Positions 26,352-35,192 of a stretch of DNA of 64,000 nt are shown here, piece after piece (the stretch's first letter is position 1; each line of letters begins with the position of its first letter). The stretch comes from Candidatus Izemoplasma sp. (GTDB taxonomy: Bacteria > Bacillota_I > Bacilli_A > Izemoplasmatales > Izemoplasmataceae). Where the stretch lies: positions 1-64,000 of the forward strand of contig SLOP01000025.1 of assembly GCA_007132465.1 (NCBI GenBank), in the 5' to 3' direction. The position numbers were made by a program, and so were the translations under genes. The notes beneath the pieces were generated by a model, which was given only the letters and a program-made list of their open reading frames with translations, did no database searches and was not told the origin of the DNA.

Positions 26352-27410
26352 ATGATTGATTTATTGGCAGTGAGCTCTACCATGGCGTCCGTTTTCACTG
26401 TCGCCATCATCCTTGTGTTGGTCATCGTTGTCGTGACCCATCGCACCGTCATTGAAAACCGGAAAGAAACGATCCATCATCGAACTGTGGTGATGCTTTA
26501 CATTACGCTGTTTGTGATGCTTGCTTTGGCCACGGTGACCATCTTGATGCTCTGGGGCTATGACGTCACGGATTACGCAGGACAATTAATCAGCAACCTC
26601 GCCGTTTTGCTTGAAGGAAGTGTGCCAAAACTGGTAGGCACGTTGGTCACGATTTTTGTGACCTTGGCCATCTACAAAATCATTAGAATATCGCTCTTTA
26701 AACTCACTAAGCTTCCCGGACAAAACGAGCGACGGAAGACGACTATTGCCAAAATTACCCTGAGTATCTCCAAGTATGTGCTCGTCATCATCGGTCTGTT
26801 AGCCGTGTTAAGCGTGTGGGGTGTCAACGTGGCGCCAGCTCTCGCCGGGCTCGGGATTCTCGGGTTGGTCATTGGTCTTGGCGCGCAAAAATTCATCAAC
26901 GATTTGATCAGCGGATTTTTTATTGTTTTTGAACACCATTTCGACGTGGGCGACTGGGTTGAAATTAGCGGATTCATGGGCGAAGTCATTGACATTGGCC
27001 TAAAAACAACCAAAGTGAAAAACTTCCGTGGTGAAATTAAGATATTCAACAACGGCTCCATCGATCCGGTGTCGAACTTCTCTCGCACGGAATCGCTCGC
27101 CATCGTTGATTTTGGCATTGCCTACAAAGAAGACATCGCAAAAACCATCGATGTGTTAAATCAGGAAATGCCAGCGTTGGTTAACGAAAACGAAAACTTA
27201 CGCGAAACGCCACGCGTGCTCGGCGTCACCGCCCTCGCCAGCAGCAGCGTCGATTTACGCATCGCCGCCAAAGTTACCAGCATGACCCAATGGGGCGTTG
27301 AACGCTTCCTTCGTCAACGCGTCAAGGAAATTCTTGTCAAGCACAAGATTGAGATTCCGTTCCCACAAGTGGTTGTGCACGGCGTCAGCCCAACCAAAAA
27401 TACCCCATGA
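26352..27410 (+). CDS. MscS-family mechanosensitive ion channel (longer form)
   Basis: A 352-residue paralogue of the channel at 23194. It has about four to five transmembrane helices, an extra one at the N-terminus, and the pore/beta signature LAGLGILGLVIGLGAQKFINDLISGFFIV (residues ~165-195), ending KIEIPFPQVVV. The two copies share the whole pore-to-C-terminus architecture but differ in sequence, so the duplication is old. The downstream ABC-F gene begins right after its stop. Confidence 0.92.
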   Translation: MIDLLAVSSTMASVFTVAIILVLVIVVVTHRTVIENRKETIHHRTVVMLYITLFVMLALATVTILMLWGYDVTDYAGQLISNLAVLLEGSVPKLVGTLVTIFVTLAIYKIIRISLFKLTKLPGQNERRKTTIAKITLSISKYVLVIIGLLAVLSVWGVNVAPALAGLGILGLVIGLGAQKFINDLISGFFIVFEHHFDVGDWVEISGFMGEVIDIGLKTTKVKNFRGEIKIFNNGSIDPVSNFSRTESLAIVDFGIAYKEDIAKTIDVLNQEMPALVNENENLRETPRVLGVTALASSSVDLRIAAKVTSMTQWGVERFLRQRVKEILVKHKIEIPFPQVVVHGVSPTKNTP

Positions 27411-27429
27411 GGAGGCGCGGTTTAACCGC
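27409..27429 (+). promoter_or_regulatory. Ribosome binding site with intervening hairpin
   Basis: GAGGAGG (27409-27415) is 23 bases from the ABC-F start ATG, too far for normal initiation. Between them GCGG-TTTAA-CCGC (27417-27429) can fold, which would bring the site to an effective distance of about ten bases. Confidence 0.45.
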
Positions 27430-27438
27430 ACACATGAG

Positions 27439-28983
27439 ATGAGTTTATTAGAGATGAATGGCGTGTCGTTCGGCTATGCCGACGAGACGCTTTACCGTGA
27501 TGCTGAGGTGCGCTTGTTCGAAGGCGAACACGCCGCGTTAGTTGGTGAAAACGGTTCAGGAAAGACGACCTTACTGAAACTGTTAAACAGAGAAATCAAA
27601 CCCGATGCAGGTGACATCACCTGGGTTAACCACAAACGCATCGGCTACCTAGACCAATATGCCAGCTTACCCGACCATCGACGCGTTGGCGATTACATGC
27701 AAGAAGCGTTTGCCGCTTTATTTGCCTTGGAGCGCGACATGGAAACGCTGTTTGAACGTGCCTCAGTTGAGAAGGCTATCGATAAGCAAACCCGTTTGCT
27801 GACACGTGCTGGGCGTTTTAGCGATCAGTTGGTAGAACGCGGTTTCTATGCCATCAAGTCAAAAATTTCCGACATCACCAACGGCCTTGGGTTGCCCGCG
27901 GACGTCCTTGACAAACCGATTGGACACCTTTCAGGCGGCATGCGGGCGAAAATTATTCTCGGTAAGCTGTTGCTTGAAGAAGCGGACGTGCTATTGCTCG
28001 ATGAACCGACAAACTTTCTCGATGTAAAACACATCGAATGGTTGTCACGCTTTTTACGTGACTACCCCAAAGCATACATTGTTATCAGCCATCATGAGTC
28101 TTTCTTGAGGTCTGTGGCCACCACCGTGTTTGCGATTGAAGGTAAACGCATCACACGCTATAAAGGAGATTATGATTTTTACCTTGCCGAACGTGCTTTG
28201 CGGCGACATCAACACGCGAAAAATTTTGCCGCCCAACAAAAGTTCATCAAGCGTACAGAGGAGTTCATTCAAAAAAACATCACGCGTGCGAAGACCAGTA
28301 AACGCGCGCAAAGCCGTCGTAAAATGCTGGCTAAAATGGACCGCATTACCACCCCCAAAAAAGATCGACAGTACCGCTTTGCCTTTCCGCTTGCCTCAAG
28401 CAGTGGGCGAGATGTGCTCACGGTAAACAACCTGGAAATCGGATACGATGACCCCCTCGTTGAACCTATTGACATGGCGCTGTTTAAGGAAGACAAAGTC
28501 GTAATCACTGGCAAGAACGGCATCGGCAAATCCACCCTTATCAAAACCCTCGTGGGAGACATTGCGAAACTTTCTGGCGACATTGCTTGGAGCGACACGG
28601 TGCGCATTGCCTATTTCGCTCAAGAGCAAATGATGCCAGCGGGAAGCACCCCGTTTTCGCTCGTGCACGACACGTACCCCCGGTTCACCAAAAACCACGT
28701 GCTCACGCTGCTTGCGACGCATGGCATCGATGCTGACATGGCCACGCGGCCTTATGCGTCATTGTCCGGTGGTGAGCAGACGAAAGTTCGTTTAGCGCTT
28801 CTACGGCATCAGAAAGCCAATGTCTTGATTATGGATGAACCGACAAACCACCTTGATAAAGCCGCCAAGGATGCGTTAGAGGAAGCATTGATTGCCTACC
28901 GCGGCACGCTGGTGCTCGTGTCGCATGAAAAACCGTTTTATGAAGCGGTATGCGATTATGAAATAACCCTGTACACTGACTAG
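27439..28983 (+). CDS. ABC-F family ATPase (ribosome-associated)
   Basis: A 514-residue cytoplasmic protein with two ATP-binding cassettes and no membrane domain. Walker A motifs are GENGSGKTTL (about residue 35) and GKNGIGKSTL (about 357); signatures are LSGGMRAK and LSGGEQTK; Walker B are LLLDEPTNFLD and LIMDEPTNHLD. A charged linker between cassettes (about residues 240-310) is the P-site-tRNA interaction motif of translation factors such as EttA/Uup. Antibiotic-resistance members look similar; nothing here singles out one. The longer frame beginning inside mscS lacks a suitable start. Confidence 0.9.
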   Translation: MSLLEMNGVSFGYADETLYRDAEVRLFEGEHAALVGENGSGKTTLLKLLNREIKPDAGDITWVNHKRIGYLDQYASLPDHRRVGDYMQEAFAALFALERDMETLFERASVEKAIDKQTRLLTRAGRFSDQLVERGFYAIKSKISDITNGLGLPADVLDKPIGHLSGGMRAKIILGKLLLEEADVLLLDEPTNFLDVKHIEWLSRFLRDYPKAYIVISHHESFLRSVATTVFAIEGKRITRYKGDYDFYLAERALRRHQHAKNFAAQQKFIKRTEEFIQKNITRAKTSKRAQSRRKMLAKMDRITTPKKDRQYRFAFPLASSSGRDVLTVNNLEIGYDDPLVEPIDMALFKEDKVVITGKNGIGKSTLIKTLVGDIAKLSGDIAWSDTVRIAYFAQEQMMPAGSTPFSLVHDTYPRFTKNHVLTLLATHGIDADMATRPYASLSGGEQTKVRLALLRHQKANVLIMDEPTNHLDKAAKDALEEALIAYRGTLVLVSHEKPFYEAVCDYEITLYTD

Positions 28984-28994
28984 GAGGTTTACGC

Positions 28995-29723
28995 ATGAAC
29001 AAGTCCTTTGCACACCTGTTTCTTGAAGGATCCAAGTACCAAAACATGGGCAAAACCGACCAACAACTAGGCACCCCGGCACCGCCCCTCGAAACTCCGT
29101 GTGACGGGAAACGCATTGCCCTACCAAGTCCCCCCTCTGACATGGGGCGTCAGGCGCTGGTCGAGGTGGTTCATCAAAGACGTAGCGTACGTCGCTATGC
29201 CGACAGACCGCTCACGACGCAGGAGCTCAGCTACTTGTTGGACATGACCCAAGGCGTGCAAACGCAAAGCGAACGGCACACGTTGCGCACCGTGCCATCA
29301 GCCGGTGCCCGTCACGCTTTTGATACGTACCTTTTCATCCGTTCCATCGAGGGGTTGTCCCCGGGGCTTTATCGTTATATCGCCCTAGAACATGCTTTGG
29401 TCTTTATCAATCACAACGACGCGTTGTTCAATCGGCTCGAACAAGCCTGCCTCGGGCAGAAGATGGTTTCACGTGCGGCCGTCACCTTTGTTTGGGTTGC
29501 GGACATGCATCGCATGGCCTACCGCTACGGTGAACGCGGCATGCGCTATCTTCATTTAGACGCTGGCCATGCATGCCAGAACCTATACCTCGCTGCTGAA
29601 ACCATCGCCACCGGGACGTGCGCCGTGGCCGCGTTTGACGATGATGCCATGAACGCGCTACTCGATTTGAATGTCGCAACGCACTTTGCCATCTACGTAG
29701 CGCCGGTTGGAAAAAAGGCTTAG
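28995..29723 (+). CDS. SagB/ThcOx-type nitroreductase-fold dehydrogenase
   Basis: A 242-residue FMN oxidoreductase. The pattern RRSVRRYADRPLTTQELSYLL followed by TVPSAGARHAFDTYLF is typical of the SagB family, which includes azoline dehydrogenases of peptide-toxin biosynthesis and many stand-alone reductases. The C-terminal LDAGHACQNLYLAAETIATGTCAVAAFDD completes the FMN site. No cyclodehydratase (YcaO) or precursor peptide is nearby, so a free-standing reductase role is more likely. It follows the ABC-F gene by 11 bases. Confidence 0.85.
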   Translation: MNKSFAHLFLEGSKYQNMGKTDQQLGTPAPPLETPCDGKRIALPSPPSDMGRQALVEVVHQRRSVRRYADRPLTTQELSYLLDMTQGVQTQSERHTLRTVPSAGARHAFDTYLFIRSIEGLSPGLYRYIALEHALVFINHNDALFNRLEQACLGQKMVSRAAVTFVWVADMHRMAYRYGERGMRYLHLDAGHACQNLYLAAETIATGTCAVAAFDDDAMNALLDLNVATHFAIYVAPVGKKA

Positions 29724-29829
29724 CCACACCGTCCGTATACATCGTTTTGAAAGCGTTATTCTCACCACTCACCATGTGAGACGGTGCTTGGATTCTGAGA
29801 CCTTTATTCAGCAGCTTGTTTCCACGCTA

Positions 29830-29858
29830 TTGCTTGAAAGGCGTAAATAGGGTATGAT
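29830..29858 (+). promoter_or_regulatory. Promoter of the small membrane protein gene
   Basis: TTGCTT (29830-29835), 17-base spacer, TATGAT (29853-29858). Confidence 0.55.
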
Positions 29859-29900
29859 GATGGTAGTTTTACCGTAATTCGAGAAGAGAGGGTTTGCGCG

Positions 29901-30251
29901 ATGGACGAGAGATATAACGAGAAAATTAACCAACAGAATGAAGAAGAAAGCCTTAGACGTGAGGAACGTAAAACCGTCTACGGCGACTTTTATAGACGTC
30001 GTGCGACACGTCACGAGTGGGAAAAACGCATGCATCCGGTCCCAAGCGCAATCTTGAATGGGTTTATCATGCTTTTTACCACGCTAGTGAGTTTCGTGCT
30101 TCCCGTGTTTGGGCTTGCCACGTGGCTCATCTATCGCGATTTAAGAGAAGGTCACGGGCAGTATTCGTTCGTCGGACTAGCGCTTGGTTCTGCGCTTTGG
30201 ACCATTCGAATCGCTTCGAACCTTATCGCCCAGTGGTTCTCCTTAGGGTAA
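29901..30251 (+). CDS. Small membrane protein of unknown function
   Basis: A 116-residue protein. The first ~48 residues are strongly charged (Glu, Arg, Lys) and probably helical and cytoplasmic; two hydrophobic segments follow (about residues 53-80 and 88-112). AGAGAGGG precedes the start. I do not recognise the family. It has its own promoter and terminator, so it is probably expressed alone. Confidence 0.7.
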   Translation: MDERYNEKINQQNEEESLRREERKTVYGDFYRRRATRHEWEKRMHPVPSAILNGFIMLFTTLVSFVLPVFGLATWLIYRDLREGHGQYSFVGLALGSALWTIRIASNLIAQWFSLG

Positions 30252-30260
30252 ATGACACCG

Positions 30261-30284
30261 AGGCATGCTCATGCATGCCTTTTT
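30261..30284 (+). terminator. Terminator overlapping the next gene's leader
   Basis: AGGCATGC-TCAT-GCATGCCT-TTTT; the following AGGAGG serves the next gene, so partial read-through is possible. Confidence 0.75.
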
Positions 30285-30296
30285 AGGAGGAAACAC

Positions 30297-30629
30297 ATGA
30301 CGTATTTTTGGGCCATCCCAATGGACGAGGCGCTCACCGTGTACGCTAGCACCATGCAAACAGACGATCTACAGCGTCTATATAAACGCATGATCGATGC
30401 TTTAGAACCCCTCGAATGCCTCGTCGATCGACGTGCCTATCGTCCACATGTGACGTTGTGTCGTCGCGCATCGTTCCACACCCATCCAAATCACTCAAAA
30501 CCACCCCTTTGGCTAAGGATTAATGCCATTGTCCTTTATGAAAGCAACCGCATCGAAGGTGAACGGCACTACATTGAACGCAACCGTATCTCACTTAAGG
30601 CAAAGACTAGACCAAGAAAGAAGGCGTAA
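30297..30629 (+). CDS. Shortened 2H phosphoesterase (ThpR/LigT-like)
   Basis: A 110-residue protein. FWAIPMDEALTVYAS matches the first strand and helix of RNA 2',3'-cyclic phosphodiesterases, and RPHVTLCRR is the second HxTx catalytic motif. The first HxTx motif and about 70 residues between them are missing, so one of the two catalytic histidines is absent (family usually ~180). It may be inactive or use another base. A clear AGGAGG precedes ATG 30297. The stop is one base before psuG. Confidence 0.65.
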   Translation: MTYFWAIPMDEALTVYASTMQTDDLQRLYKRMIDALEPLECLVDRRAYRPHVTLCRRASFHTHPNHSKPPLWLRINAIVLYESNRIEGERHYIERNRISLKAKTRPRKKA

Positions 30630-30630
30630 C

Positions 30631-31536
30631 ATGATCATTCATCCGGATGTGCAAGATGCGCTGGCCAATCAACAACCGGTTGTCGCCCTTGAATCGACGA
30701 TCATCACACACGGGCTTCCTTATCCCGAGAACGTGACAATGGCGCGCAAGGTTGAGGCCATCGTGCGCGACGCTGGCGCCGTGCCGGCAACCATCGCCCT
30801 TATTCAAGGGAAAATCACCGTTGGTCTTGACGATAAAACACTCGATACATTGGCTAAAAATCCTGATCCGATAAAGGTTTCCACCCGCGATTTTGGCTAT
30901 GCCATCAGTCAGAAAAAAACCGGTGGGACAACCGTGGCTGGCACCCTACATGTTGCCGAACAAGCAGGCATTCGTGTGTTCGCAACCGGCGGCATTGGCG
31001 GCGTGCATCGAGGAGCCGAATCCACGTTTGATGTGTCTCGCGACCTTGAAGCCCTTGCGATCCACCGCGTGGCAGTGGTGTGTGCCGGTGCGAAGGCGAT
31101 TTTAGATTTAGGTAAAACTCTTGAGGTTCTTGAAACCAAGGGCGTCGACGTCATTGGGTATGGCACCGATGTCTTGCCAGCTTTTTACACCCGCGAAAGT
31201 GATTTTGCGGTTCCCCATCGTCTAAACACGCCCGAAGCCGTCGCAGCCCTAATGCAGGCGAAGTGGGCCTTTAATGTGCCAGGTGGTGTGGTGATTGTCA
31301 ACCCAATCCCTCGTGAACACGCAGCAGATCCATCGCTTATCCAACGCACCATTCAAGAAGCCTTAATCGACATGAATGAGCGACGCATTACCGGAAAAGA
31401 TCAAACACCCTTTTTGCTAGATCGTCTCCGACAGTTGACCGAAGGGAAAAGCGTTGATGCTAATTTAGCCTTAGTGTACCACAACGCGCGAGTGGCGGCG
31501 GACATCGCGGTTGCTTACGCCAAAACGCTGGGTTGA
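30631..31536 (+). CDS. psuG: Pseudouridine-5'-phosphate glycosidase
   Basis: A 301-residue enzyme that splits pseudouridine 5'-phosphate into uracil and ribose 5-phosphate. Diagnostic stretches are VVALESTIITHGLPYPEN, STRDFGYAISQKKTGGTTVAGT, FATGGIGGVHRGAESTFDVS and NPIPREHA. Full length. The longer frame starting within the preceding gene is rejected; AAGAAGG lies just upstream of ATG 30631. The partner pseudouridine kinase PsuK is not adjacent. Confidence 0.95.
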   Translation: MIIHPDVQDALANQQPVVALESTIITHGLPYPENVTMARKVEAIVRDAGAVPATIALIQGKITVGLDDKTLDTLAKNPDPIKVSTRDFGYAISQKKTGGTTVAGTLHVAEQAGIRVFATGGIGGVHRGAESTFDVSRDLEALAIHRVAVVCAGAKAILDLGKTLEVLETKGVDVIGYGTDVLPAFYTRESDFAVPHRLNTPEAVAALMQAKWAFNVPGGVVIVNPIPREHAADPSLIQRTIQEALIDMNERRITGKDQTPFLLDRLRQLTEGKSVDANLALVYHNARVAADIAVAYAKTLG

Positions 31537-31628
31537 ACACGGTGTTTACGCACGCTATATGCTTATTCACAATTCTTACAAAATGCGCGTAAAATACGCC
31601 TCGAACTCTTTTATTTTCCCCTGTTATT

Positions 31629-31637
31629 TGGTACAAT
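31629..31637 (+). promoter_or_regulatory. Extended -10 promoter of the guanylate kinase gene
   Basis: TGG-TACAAT at 31629-31637, 26 bases before the start, after an AT-rich stretch. Confidence 0.5.
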
Positions 31638-31663
31638 GCTAGCAACAATAAGGAGGGTGTTCG

Positions 31664-32200
31664 ATGCTTGTTTTAATCGGCGCCAGCGCCAGCGGGAAAA
31701 CAGAGTTGGCCAAACGTCTCATCGCCAACCATGGGTTCTTAAAGACCATCACCTATACCACGCGACCCAAACGACCTAACGAAGTCAACGGCGTCGATTA
31801 TCACTTTATTGATTACGATGCTTTTTTAGCTAAACAGCGCGAATCGCAGTTTCTTGAAACGACACATTACCATGGACATCATTATGGCACGGCGTTTAAA
31901 GACGCCCTTTCCAAGCGGGTCGTCATCGTCGATATTGATGGAGCGAACGCCATCGTCTCAGCCATGCCTGATCGGGTGGTGGTGGTGTACGTCGAAACCG
32001 ATGACATCGTAAGAAAGCTTCGCATGCTTGCCCGCGGTGATAGTCAAGCCCAAGTCGAATCGCGCTTGCACCATGATGCATCCCTGTTTGATCCAGCCCG
32101 GTTAACACGCGTTGATCGCATCGTCCATAACAACCAAGAACAGCTGGCAGACCTTGCCGGCAACATCGCCATGTTTTATCACAACAAACTCGGTCTTTGA
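31664..32200 (+). CDS. gmk: Guanylate kinase family protein
   Basis: A 178-residue P-loop kinase converting GMP to GDP with ATP. The P-loop is GASASGKTE and the GMP-binding signature ITYTTRPKRPNEVNGVDYHF is clear, followed by ETTHYHGHHYGT. It is about 20-25 residues shorter than typical Gmk, mostly in the lid and C-terminus. It may be the main enzyme or a paralogue; only this copy is visible. Own promoter and terminator. Confidence 0.82.
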   Translation: MLVLIGASASGKTELAKRLIANHGFLKTITYTTRPKRPNEVNGVDYHFIDYDAFLAKQRESQFLETTHYHGHHYGTAFKDALSKRVVIVDIDGANAIVSAMPDRVVVVYVETDDIVRKLRMLARGDSQAQVESRLHHDASLFDPARLTRVDRIVHNNQEQLADLAGNIAMFYHNKLGL

Positions 32201-32212
32201 GTTTGTTTTTTT
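32183..32212 (+). terminator. Terminator overlapping the gmk stop
   Basis: AACAAACTC-GGTCTTT-GAGTTTGTT plus T tract; the stop codon lies in the second arm. Confidence 0.85.
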
Positions 32213-32236
32213 ATCGCCTGATAAGGAGGGGTCTAC

Positions 32237-33757
32237 ATGGCTTTTGTCGTCAGTCCTGAGGCAATGCGGCAGTATGACGTTCGTTGCATAAAACGCGAAA
32301 AAATAAGCGCCTACGAACTCATGGAAAGAGCTGGAAGCGCGCTTGCGGACGCCATCGTTGACGGTGGTCACATGAACACCGTCAGGCCTTCTCGCGTGCT
32401 TGTGGTAAGTGGCCCCGGCAACAACGGTGGCGATGGGCTCGTCGTTGGCCGCATCCTTGCCGAACGAGGGGCAGACGTCACGTGCGCCATCATTAAAGGT
32501 GATGACGCCACGGATGAAAACCGCCGGGCCCAATCCGCGCTTAGTAAGTCCGCGGCATCGGTGGTTACCCTAGATTCAGACTCGGCGATGCAGCGCCTTT
32601 TTGAGACAACCTATGACCTTATAATCGATGCGTTGTTTGGCCTTGGCCTCGATCGGGTCCCCGAAGGACTGTTCGCCAATGCCATAAGACAAATGAACGC
32701 AAGCACAGCCACGCGGGTGGCCCTCGATATTCCATCGGGATTACACGGCGGCACAGGTCTCGCGTTTGTCCCTTGCGTTCATGCCCACGTCACCCTCGTC
32801 GTTGAAGCATTCAAACATGGCAACCTTATGCACGATGCGCGCGACGTGTCGGGCGACATCATTTTGGTGTCGATCGGCATCGATTGCACCGGATCTAAAG
32901 AACGCTTCATCACGTCTGAGTCGTTGCACAACCAGGTGCCGCTGCGACGCCATCATTCACATAAGTACCATCATGGCACCGTGCAGATTGTTGGCGGCGC
33001 TTATGAAATGCCTGGGGCACCGGCACTCACCGCGCGCGCTGCTTATGCGGTGGGGGCGGGACTGGTTATTCTCTCAACGTCATCGTCGGTGCGCGCGGTG
33101 TTACGTGACATCCCATCGGAAGCCATCCACGCCACCATCCCCGAACATGGCACACCGGTGATGGATCGTGCCGACGCCTACGTCATCGGTCCAGGTCTGC
33201 TTAATTCACCCGCTAACGAAGTCACGATGGAAGCCATGTTAGCGCGCCCAACGCCAATGGTCATCGATGGGGGCGCCCTGGGGATGTTTCATGAGCGCTT
33301 CATGATGGCACCCGATAAGCCGGTTGTGTTGACGCCACACGCCGGTGAGATGGCTTCATTATGTCAACTAAGCACAAAGGATTTCACGCAAAACTGGCAC
33401 CACCATGTGTCACAATATGCGACACAACACGGTGTTTATGTGCTTTATAAAGGACCGTGTAGTGTGCTTGTGAGTCCCGATGGAACGATACGCTACATGC
33501 TCAGTGGCAATCCCGCGTTGGCCAAAGCCGGCAGCGGCGATGTCCTTGCCGGCATCATCGGCACGTTCTTAGCCCAAGGCATGCCAGCCAAAACGGCGGT
33601 GCCGCTCGCCGTGTACATTCACGGTCATGCGGCCGATTTAGCCGCCCAAGCACATGGTGAACTGAGCGTCATGGCACACGATGTGATTCGATTGTTGTCA
33701 GACGCGCTAAAGCCTTTTGTGACCCAGAAAGAACGCGCCACAATTTCCATTCGTTAG
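32237..33757 (+). CDS. nnr: Bifunctional NAD(P)HX epimerase / dehydratase
   Basis: A 506-residue fusion repairing hydrated NADH and NADPH. The N-terminal epimerase domain has VVSGPGNNGGDGLVVGR (about residues 57-73) and IIDALFGLGLDR. The C-terminal ribokinase-like dehydratase shows VVLTPHAGEMA, AGSGDVLAGIIG (about 428-439) with the catalytic Asp, and GHAADLA. Normal length for the fused form. Ribosome binding site AAGGAGG at 32223-32229. Confidence 0.95.
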   Translation: MAFVVSPEAMRQYDVRCIKREKISAYELMERAGSALADAIVDGGHMNTVRPSRVLVVSGPGNNGGDGLVVGRILAERGADVTCAIIKGDDATDENRRAQSALSKSAASVVTLDSDSAMQRLFETTYDLIIDALFGLGLDRVPEGLFANAIRQMNASTATRVALDIPSGLHGGTGLAFVPCVHAHVTLVVEAFKHGNLMHDARDVSGDIILVSIGIDCTGSKERFITSESLHNQVPLRRHHSHKYHHGTVQIVGGAYEMPGAPALTARAAYAVGAGLVILSTSSSVRAVLRDIPSEAIHATIPEHGTPVMDRADAYVIGPGLLNSPANEVTMEAMLARPTPMVIDGGALGMFHERFMMAPDKPVVLTPHAGEMASLCQLSTKDFTQNWHHHVSQYATQHGVYVLYKGPCSVLVSPDGTIRYMLSGNPALAKAGSGDVLAGIIGTFLAQGMPAKTAVPLAVYIHGHAADLAAQAHGELSVMAHDVIRLLSDALKPFVTQKERATISIR

Positions 33758-33769
33758 AGCGCCATATTA

Positions 33770-33801
33770 TGCTATAATAAAAGGTAATACCAAACTAGTT
33801 T
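33770..33801 (+). promoter_or_regulatory. Promoter and palindrome upstream of the purine catabolism locus
   Basis: Extended -10 TGC-TATAAT at 33770-33778, without a good -35 box. A perfect 10-base palindrome AAACTAGTTT (33792-33801) covers the region just after the expected transcription start and could be a repressor site. No regulator gene is linked to the locus. Confidence 0.5.
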
Positions 33802-33824
33802 AAATGACTGTGGGGGTTGGTTTC

Positions 33825-34385
33825 ATGCGAACCGGCATTGTGCTGGCAGGAGGTAAAGCCTCTCGCGTCGGCAAGAATAAGTTGTTGATGCATATCGACG
33901 ATAAACCGGTCATCTTTCACGTCATTGACACCATGCGAGACTACGTCGATAACGTGGTGGTGGTCGTCGGCCACTACGCCGAGGAACTGACAACCGCCTT
34001 AGCGAGTAAAAACGTTACCATCGTCATCAACACAGCATACGACCGAGGCATGTTTTCTTCCGTGCTCGCAGGCTTACCCCATGCACAAGGCGACGTGATC
34101 ATGCTGCCCGGTGATATGCCATTGATTGCCCCAACCACCTACGAAGCGCTGCTGCGGGCCGAGGGAAACATTCGTGTGCCAAGTCACCAAGGACGCCGAG
34201 GACACCCCATTTTCCTGGCTGAAACCCATGCCGCGCGTTTGCTTGAGGAACCCGTTGAATCTAACGTAAAAGCGTTTCGCAACCGTCATCCGTTCACCAC
34301 CGTGCCGGTCGAAGACGAAGGCATCTTAGTCGATTTCGATACGCGCGATGATTTTAAGCATCATGCCGTGAAAGAAAGGGATTGA
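33825..34385 (+). CDS. mocA: MocA/MobA-like molybdenum cofactor nucleotidyltransferase
   Basis: A 186-residue NTP-transferase. The start signature TGIVLAGGKASRVGKNKLL binds the nucleotide, and LPGDMPLIAPTTYEALL carries the metal-binding Asp. RRGHPIFL is typical of MocA, which joins CTP to molybdopterin to make the cytosine dinucleotide used by xanthine-dehydrogenase-family enzymes. It is the first gene of the locus and immediately upstream of the first hydroxylase, which fits. A MobA or other sugar-nucleotide role is less likely from context. Confidence 0.82.
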   Translation: MRTGIVLAGGKASRVGKNKLLMHIDDKPVIFHVIDTMRDYVDNVVVVVGHYAEELTTALASKNVTIVINTAYDRGMFSSVLAGLPHAQGDVIMLPGDMPLIAPTTYEALLRAEGNIRVPSHQGRRGHPIFLAETHAARLLEEPVESNVKAFRNRHPFTTVPVEDEGILVDFDTRDDFKHHAVKERD

Positions 34386-34391
34386 TAACGC

Positions 34392-35192
34392 ATGAAAATT
34401 GCATCACTTTATCGGCCAAAAGACGTTGAAGACGCCTTGAAGGTCAGTCGAGAGTCCACCGATACGGTCGTTTTTGGTGGCGGCGCGTGGTTAAAGCTTT
34501 CGCCGCGTCTTGTCAAACGCGCCGTGCTGCTGGACGACATGGATCTTGCGACCATCGAAACCAGCGATGATGCCATTCGCGTTGGTGCTATGTGCACCTT
34601 GCGTATGGTTGAAACCCACGACGCCATCGCGGCGATTGGCAGCGGCATCATCGTCCAAGCATTACGCCAAGTCATGGGCGTTGGATTGCGGAACATCGCC
34701 ACCGTTGGCGGCAGCGTCATGGGTAAATATGGGTTTTCAGATGTCTTGCCTCCCTTGCTCGCCCTTGATGCTAAGCTGATGTTCGCCGACGCCGGCGAGG
34801 TAAGCCTTGCGTCGTTTATGGCATCGAAAAAACGGATGAATGACATTATGCTTTATGTGACCATCCCGCGCACTAAAAGTGTTGGATTCTTCAAAAAAGT
34901 TTCGACGACACCCCTTGATTTTTCCTTGCTTAATATCACCGTGTGCAAAACCCGTGATCGCGTTCGCGTCGTGCTAGGATCACGGCCTGGTGGTGCGATG
35001 CACCAAGACGTGACGTCGCGCCTTGATTTGAACACAATACCGGACGAAAAAACGTTAGACGATGTGGTACGCGAAGTGCTTGATGCGATTCCCTTAGGCC
35101 AAAACGTTCGGGCGTCAAAACTTTACCGCGAACAGCTCGCGAAAACGTACGTTCGCCGCGGTGTGAAAGAGGTGATGAGCCGTGAAGGTTAA
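34392..35192 (+). CDS. Molybdenum hydroxylase FAD subunit (set A)
   Basis: A 266-residue FAD-binding subunit of a xanthine-dehydrogenase-type enzyme (CoxM/XdhB family). The FAD-binding segment ATVGGSVMGKYGFSDVLPPLLALDAKL (about residues 97-123) replaces the usual TVGGN..ASP.. motif in a recognisable way. It accepts electrons from the [2Fe-2S] subunit. Order in this set is FAD, Fe-S, Mo, each overlapping the next, so the three form one enzyme. The gene ends 11 bases inside the Fe-S gene. Confidence 0.9.
   Translation: MKIASLYRPKDVEDALKVSRESTDTVVFGGGAWLKLSPRLVKRAVLLDDMDLATIETSDDAIRVGAMCTLRMVETHDAIAAIGSGIIVQALRQVMGVGLRNIATVGGSVMGKYGFSDVLPPLLALDAKLMFADAGEVSLASFMASKKRMNDIMLYVTIPRTKSVGFFKKVSTTPLDFSLLNITVCKTRDRVRVVLGSRPGGAMHQDVTSRLDLNTIPDEKTLDDVVREVLDAIPLGQNVRASKLYREQLAKTYVRRGVKEVMSREG

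Noticed and set aside
28995-29723. SagB-like protein as part of a peptide-toxin (TOMM) cluster
   Set aside because: No YcaO cyclodehydratase, precursor peptide or exporter is next to it.
29707-29850. 47-codon frame after the SagB-like gene (TTG start)
   Set aside because: No ribosome binding site and no similarity recognised; it also runs through the promoter of the next gene.
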